The translations under genes and the position numbers were made by a program. Of a DNA stretch of 64,000 nt, positions 59,041 through 64,000 are shown in pieces. The notes under the pieces were generated by a model. The model did no database searches. It saw nothing but the letters and a program-made list of their open reading frames with translations, and was not told where the DNA came from. Position 1 is the stretch's first letter, and each line of letters begins with the position of its first letter. Source of the DNA: Eutypa lata. Taxonomy: Eukaryota; Ascomycota; Sordariomycetes; Xylariales; Diatrypaceae. Location of the stretch: contig JAKULF010000002.1 in assembly GCA_022661535.1 (NCBI GenBank), positions 1,178,001 through 1,242,000 of the forward strand. Direction: 5' to 3'.

Positions 59041-59143
59041 CTGTTTTATTTTATTTCTTTAAACTTTTTTTTTGTTTTTATTTTTTATTTTTTATTTTTT
59101 ATTTTAATTTCTTCATTGGTATTTTATTTTCATTAAATCGTTT

Positions 59144-60050
59144 TTAGTCATTTATTTGTTTAATTTCTTTTTTTCTTTTTTTTCTTTTTGATTTTTGTTT
59201 TATACTTTTTTTTGGTAGTTTGGTTTTTTGTTTTGTGGAGAGTAGATGGATAATGACTAGACGAAAGTTTCTTATATAGTAGAGTATTAGTAAAGAGGTA
59301 TAACTTTGGGAAATCATGCTGGTGTGTGAGTTACATACACGTCGATGGGTGCCTGCGGCCTGTAGGCCCTGAAAGTCATGCCAAATATTCTGTTTGGGAT
59401 GAAGAGCGGTTTTCCTACTCGTCGGATACGGCGGCTTGTCGAGTTGATGAATAGCCAGGCACCTCTGTGCTCTTGATCCGCCCTTGAAAATACTCCTTCC
59501 CGTGGCCTGTTTCAAGAGCTTATTGTCAACGGGTCCCTGCGGCCCTTCGAGGTCTTTGTAGGGGTTCTCGTTGCCCGTTGGCACCCCAGTCCTTGAATAA
59601 GGCCGGGTTAATGATGTTGTAAGTAAGACCATCAGTCTGAGTCTGCGTCTTGCCCGTTGGCGTCCCAGTCCTTAAACAAGGCTGGGTTGATGATGCCATA
59701 AGAAGGGCCATCGATCTGCGTCTGCACCTACTGTGCCTGCGCACGCGGAAGTGGAAGCGGAAGCGGAAGCGGGAAGGCTTGACTAATCGTAGCGTTCGTG
59801 TCGCCCTGATAATAAGGCGCCTGCTGCGGAAGCGGCAGCTCCCCGGCTCCCAGGGAGACCTGGTCCTGCACTAGGTGATCCATCGTGCTTAAGGCAATGA
59901 GGACGGGATTCTTGACGCGTTCTTCTCCTGCCACAAGTGGCGTTCAGGGTTCGTGAAGTTGGTCTCTTCACTGGATTCCAGGTCCATGTTGAATGAAACA
60001 GGCACGGCTGCCGACGTTGCTTTATAGCAAGATCATTGATCATTACCATA
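59144..60050 (-). pseudogene. Degenerate locus containing the IINPALFKDW duplication
   Basis: Minus-strand pieces in several frames: MDLESSEETNFTNPERHLWQ near 59950-60000, SLGAGELPLPQQAPYYQGDT near 59805-59865, both IINPALFKDW copies, then GPVDNKLLKQATGRS near 59500-59540. Direction and spacing suggest one former gene cut by frame changes. No known family recognised. Alternatively a young non-coding repeat. Confidence 0.35.
59571..59729 (-). repeat. 79-bp tandem duplication coding IINPALFKDW
   Basis: Two adjacent copies begin at 59571 and 59650 on the plus strand (both ttgcccgttggc). On the minus strand each encodes a -Y-x-IINPALFKDW-x-ANGQ peptide. The period of 79 nt is not a multiple of three, so the copies read in different frames and the duplication breaks the frame. 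Confidence 0.8.
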
Positions 60051-62337
60051 CGAGATCATCAATCACCGCCCTCTTCCTACAGAACTGCCGACATCCGTAA
60101 CGCAAGTCGGTAAAGCTTCCCAGCCCATCCGATTAGACATCACACGAACTCTTCTTGCGATGGCCGGCGCCAGAGGACGAAGATCTCCGGACGCATTCCC
60201 GTATGACAGCCCAGTGGCTATATAGCTGGCGACGAGAGGGGTTTCTTGGCTGGAGTAGAGTAGCTGGAACTGGTTAGATTTGATGGCTGGTGTGTTGAGA
60301 CAGTGGCATAGCCTGTGGTATGACTACGAACCACGCTAGGTTCTGCAAGGTCTGGTAGGAGAGGAATGTGTTGACGAAGAGACGTGAATGTATCACAGGA
60401 ACAAGGTAGAAGGGAAGTGAGTGAGTACTTGTGTTGATATTGATATAAGGGATGGATGGTGACACATACGTAACCTATTAGGAATTGTGAGTGCTTAGGT
60501 TGGATTATGTATATTGTATGGTGAACGCAGTGGTCTAGAAGTAATGGGGTAAACTGCTAGGTATGGGATGGGGATGAGAGGTGTATCGTTGCTGAGTGAC
60601 GTAGGAGTTAAAGTGGCCTGAAAAAAATACCAGTGTCCTTGTATGGATAAAGACTGCTACAGGGCTGGGAAAGGAATTCATTGGCGCCTAAACTGAAATA
60701 AGGGCAAACTCACCAAGTGGTATGTTGAACTGAGGGTTAACTCTGAATTGATGTGATGAATGGTGTAATAAAAGGCAGCTTGGTTGATGTAGATAGGAAG
60801 ATGTTTCTCTCAGCTAATCTTATTGTCCTAGATTTTGGTATGAAAAAGTTGCTTTGTGGGAGAAGAAAATAAAGAAAAGAAGACGCTAGGAAAATACAGA
60901 CGAAGGTACTTGTGTGAAGCTAATCTACCGTTGTTTTCAGGCATCAGGCAGAAAAGGTGAGGGCGGTGGAACGAAGGTTGTATGTGTTTAGGGCTCAGGG
61001 ATTCCGTGGGCAGGCGATCACGTGGCTATGAGGGTTATATTAGTTACCTAGGTACGTCGTCGTTGTATAGACACTGTTGCGTAGTCGTTGCTAGATGTAC
61101 ATTACTGTTGCCTCATAGCACGCTTGGACCAAGGCCAGCTGGGGATATGATATGGCATAAGACTGGATTCTGCTATATTACTACTCCTACAGTACCTAGT
61201 AACTAAAGGCTTGTATCATGTTAATGTTGAGATTACTAGAGCACTATCCTTCTTTTTGTTAGAGTATGTGTTATACTGAGCAGACTGAGCTACTATGAGT
61301 TCAATTCTGACCCCCACCAACAGTTACTTGAGCGTTAGAGGGATATTTAACTCTTAGTGTTCTGGTTTAGATTGTTAACCGACTAACCTGTCCATCTCTT
61401 TCATGCAAGGATACTCAATATTACATACAGTAGACAAAAGTTGAAGCACGGTTGAATGACTAGGAGATCACGAGACAATTCTACTTCCAAACTTATGTAA
61501 TAATAATTAAGGGTTGACATATATATAAATTTAAGTCATTATCTACTTGCATCCTATTACCATCTACTTTAATTCTAAATAGACACTCCTATCCTCAATG
61601 TATGCCAAGTTACTAACATCAAATTTGACCACTAGTCAGCAGGGGGTGCCATAGTGAACTGTACAGTGATCGTAAACCTCAGACGGTCTGACGGAAGACA
61701 AGCAATCACATATGACTACCTCGCCTACCTAGATCCACGACAACGATTCCATAGATGAAAGAACCATTGTCCCCAACGAACGCGGTTGATACAAGCAGAA
61801 CGGACATCATAAGATCAATGATCAAGAGAGCAAACTACAGGTTGAAAGGAGCTGGCCAAGATATAAGCAAGTAACCCGAAAACTGTCCCTGGTGGTGTCG
61901 TACGCGGGCGGGCGAGCATTAACTAAATGTGTCGTTACGAAGCATCAGGGCCGGACTTGCAGGCAAACATTACCCCTTATTTCGACGACTGTCACCTTCG
62001 TCGCCCGTGTTATGTGAATACCAAGTGTCAAATGAAACTTAAATCGTTTGTAAAAAGGGAAAGAAAGAATTCTCGCGGCCGGTCGATTCATATTCATCGA
62101 TAAATCATTACACAAGACTTTGCCTCCCTGCCTGCCTGCGTCGTGCTTTGCCAGCCAACCATAGCATAGGTAAATCATTCATAAAGCCATTCATCCATCC
62201 ATTCATCCCCTAGCCATCCAGCCACCCTAACCGCACACCAACATATATACTACCATCCAACCAATTTCCCTACCAACGTAGACATAAGGTAGCTGGCCAT
62301 CATTTCTATTGACCTAGACCGACTAGTTGAACTACAC
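60051..62337. other. Intergenic; no gene seen
   Basis: About 2.3 kb between the degenerate locus and the SMC4 stop codon. Only short open stretches; attcatccatccattcatcc-like simple sequence near 62190-62215. No RNA gene recognised. Confidence 0.45.
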
Positions 62338-64000
62338 CTACAAAGCCAAAGTAGTAGTAAGACCCCCACCCCCACCATGTCTCGCACTAGCACCTGCGGC
62401 ACTAACACCAGCCCCAGTGCCACCGGGACGGTTGATGAAGTCCTTGTTCTCGATGGTGACGCTCTTGGTCATATGGTTGACCTTGTAGACGCCAACGAGG
62501 CGGGCGGCCAGCTCGAACATGTTGTTGCGGAGCGAGATGACGATGAACTGGGCATTCTTGGTGCGCTCCTTGATGTAGTTGGCCACAATTGAAACCTGTG
62601 GTTTGGTGTATGTGTTAGTCACAAACCTAATAGACAAAATAATAAATAATAAAAAATTGAAAGAACTTACATTTCTGAAATCCAACGCAGCATCAATCTC
62701 ATCCATGACGTAAAGTGGTGTAGGCTTATAATGGTGCAGAGCGAAGACCAGGGCCAGACTACTCAGGGTCTTCTCGCCACCGGACAAATTGCTGATATTC
62801 TTCCAGCTCTTCTTGGGCGGCATAACCGAAAACAAAATGCCCTCGCTGAAGGGATCAAGCGAGTCGACCAGCTCCAGCTCCGCGTTCCCGCCCATAGTGA
62901 TCATCTGGTACATCTCCTTCAGCCTTAGGGAAATAGTGCCGAAGCCCTCCATGAAGCCCTCCAGGCGCAGGCGGCGCAGGTCGTCGCAGCGCTTCTTGGC
63001 GGCGTCGCGCTGCGAGACCGCCGTCGCGAGGTCCGAGGACCGCGCCGCGTGCTCCTCGACGCGCCGCCGGTACTCCGAGAGCACGCCGAGGTCGACGCTC
63101 GCGTTCTGCGTCTTCTCTTCGAGCGCCGCGATCTCGCCCTTCAGCGTCCCCTTGTCCATGTCTTTGAGCTCATCTTCCGTGTAGCGTGGGAGCTCTTCTG
63201 GCTGTCGTTGCTGCTGTTGCTGCTTCTTCTGCTTCTGCTTTGGTTGCTTCCGTTTTGGGGGCTTAGGTGATCCATCTTCGTCTTCATCTTCTGAATCTCG
63301 TTCCTCTGAATCATCATCTGCATCTTCTTCCTCGCCATCTTCCTCTTCGTCCTCCTCTTCTTCTTCATTCTCATCTTCCCCGCCTTCCTCGCCCTCAGGC
63401 CGCGGCTGTTTAGGGCCAGTGGGAGTAGCAGCCGCAGCTGCAGCCGGTGATTGCGTCTCGCCACCGATGAGGTCATTCACATTAGTCAGACTCAGTTTCC
63501 GCAGCTTTTCGTCCCAGTAGCGCAGCTGCCGCTGGTTCTCAACGAGGATCTTCTGGTTTTCCTCAAGCTTATTGCGCATCTCGATCTCAATAGCACGAGT
63601 CTCATTGAGTTCGCCCATCTTCTCATCGAGTTCCGATTTGAGACCTGCCAGCTCCTTCTTCTTGGCCACGAGCTCCTCTTCGGCCTCATCGACATTGGCT
63701 TGTAGCGACTCAGCCTTAGAGCCCTGATTCTCGACTTCCTCTTCCAGGGTCTCGAGATCGTGGATGGCGTTCTCGACTTCCTTGGTTGCCTTCGCGTGGT
63801 CCCGCTCCAGCTTCACCTTGGACTTCTCCGCCTTGGCTTTCCTCACCTCCGCATTGGAAATCTCCTCGTTATTGGAGGCGATGTCTTCCTTGATGGAGTC
63901 GACCTTGGACCGCTGGGCACGGAGCTTCTCACCACCAACTTCCATGATCTTGTCCTGGAGCTCCTTGATTTCGGCCTCCACGCCTTCGGTCTCGGCGTGC
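62338..64000 (-). CDS. SMC4: SMC4, condensin subunit (3' part, runs off the window)
   Basis: SMC4 pairs with SMC2 in condensin and drives mitotic chromosome compaction with ATP. Only the C-terminal about 528 codons are here; the 5' end is beyond 64000. Exons: from the edge to 62671, then 62595-62338; the 75-nt intron is in frame but would insert a non-conserved stretch between DFRN and VSIVANY, so it is clearly an intron. Order: coiled coil beginning ELQDKIMEVGGEKLRAQRSK; a long acidic insert (about 63199-63455); ELPRYTEDELKDMDKG and EIAALEEKTQNASVDLGVL; coiled coil; then the ATPase head with signature NLSGGEKTLSSLALVFALHH and Walker B/D-loop PLYVMDEIDAALDFRN, and QFIVISLRNNMFELA. The catalytic residues are intact. 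The insert and the Gly-rich tail (HGGGGGL) are unusual. Confidence 0.95.
   Translation of the reverse strand, partial: HAETEGVEAEIKELQDKIMEVGGEKLRAQRSKVDSIKEDIASNNEEISNAEVRKAKAEKSKVKLERDHAKATKEVENAIHDLETLEEEVENQGSKAESLQANVDEAEEELVAKKKELAGLKSELDEKMGELNETRAIEIEMRNKLEENQKILVENQRQLRYWDEKLRKLSLTNVNDLIGGETQSPAAAAAATPTGPKQPRPEGEEGGEDENEEEEEDEEEDGEEEDADDDSEERDSEDEDEDGSPKPPKRKQPKQKQKKQQQQQRQPEELPRYTEDELKDMDKGTLKGEIAALEEKTQNASVDLGVLSEYRRRVEEHAARSSDLATAVSQRDAAKKRCDDLRRLRLEGFMEGFGTISLRLKEMYQMITMGGNAELELVDSLDPFSEGILFSVMPPKKSWKNISNLSGGEKTLSSLALVFALHHYKPTPLYVMDEIDAALDFRNVSSFNFLLFIILSIRFVTNTYTKPQVSIVANYIKERTKNAQFIVISLRNNMFELAARLVGVYKVNHMTKSVTIENKDFINRPGGTGAGVSAAGASARHGGGGGLTTTLAL
63199..63455 (-). repeat. 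Acidic and Gln-rich low-complexity insert in SMC4
   Basis: About 85 codons dominated by Glu/Asp (EEEEEDEEEDGEEEDADDD), then a basic KPPKRKQPKQKQKK part and a Gln run. It lies between NVNDLIGG and ELPRYTEDEL, where SMC4 proteins normally have a short linker in the coiled coil. Confidence 0.8.

Noticed and set aside
58879..59136. Plus-strand frame across the CT microsatellite
   Set aside because: Simple sequence only (Leu-Ser and Phe runs).
1..64000. tRNA and rRNA genes
   Set aside because: I looked for T-arm motifs (GGTTCGA-type) with matching acceptor stems. The few hits lie in coding sequence or lack a partner stem. A covariance-model scan would be decisive.

Overview
The window comes from a filamentous ascomycete (Pezizomycotina, probably Sordariomycetes-like; the class is inferred). 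The evidence is short GT-AG introns of about 50-120 nt, protein families typical of mould genomes (NACHT-ankyrin NLR, PTH11/SAT4-type receptor, several MFS transporters, P450, GH76), and very AT-rich blocks that carry the footprint of repeat-induced point mutation (RIP). In those blocks CpA and TpG are nearly absent and the remaining C sits mostly in CpG or CpT.

Layout. 1-7680: RIP-saturated repeat block with no intact gene. 8317-12191 (+): CWH43, the GPI-anchor ceramide remodelling protein, six exons. 12817-14519 (-): secreted GH76 alpha-1,6-mannanase. 15756-16496 (-): GNAT acetyltransferase. 17082-17729 (-): remnant of a four-helix membrane protein with an in-frame TAG, cut off by a second RIP block (17725-18612). 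18613-22846 (-): NLR-type protein (NACHT_N, NACHT, ankyrin) with a perfect 24-bp minisatellite, whose ankyrin end abuts the RIP block. 22847-25560: no gene, one MITE-like inverted repeat.

25561-44621 is a catalytic and transport neighbourhood: DJ-1/PfpI protein (-), cytochrome P450 (-), acyl-protein-thioesterase-like hydrolase (+), possible small membrane protein (+), small secreted Cys-rich protein with a frame break (+), thiamine-diphosphate enzyme (-), SAT4/PTH11-type seven-helix protein (-), MFS of the anion:cation symporter type (+), a third RIP block (about 41855-42790) and a DHA1-type MFS (+). No PKS, NRPS or terpene cyclase gene is present, so this is not a classical biosynthetic cluster.

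44622-47794 holds one fragment of an extracellular domain. 47795-49869 (+): STAND-type N-terminal domain, ubiquitin-like domain and a four-Cys zinc ribbon. 50560-52503 (-): DHA2-type MFS. About 53880-61000: decayed minus-strand coding fragments with nonsense codons, tandem repeats and microsatellites. 62338-64000 (-): 3' part of SMC4 (condensin), running off the right edge, with an unusual acidic and Gln-rich expansion.

Functionally this is a housekeeping frame (CWH43, SMC4) around accessory content: two immune-receptor-like genes, a metabolic and transport neighbourhood, and RIP-inactivated repeats. Exon boundaries were derived by hand from splice signals and frame; each spliced model closes to an open frame, but none has been tested against transcripts.
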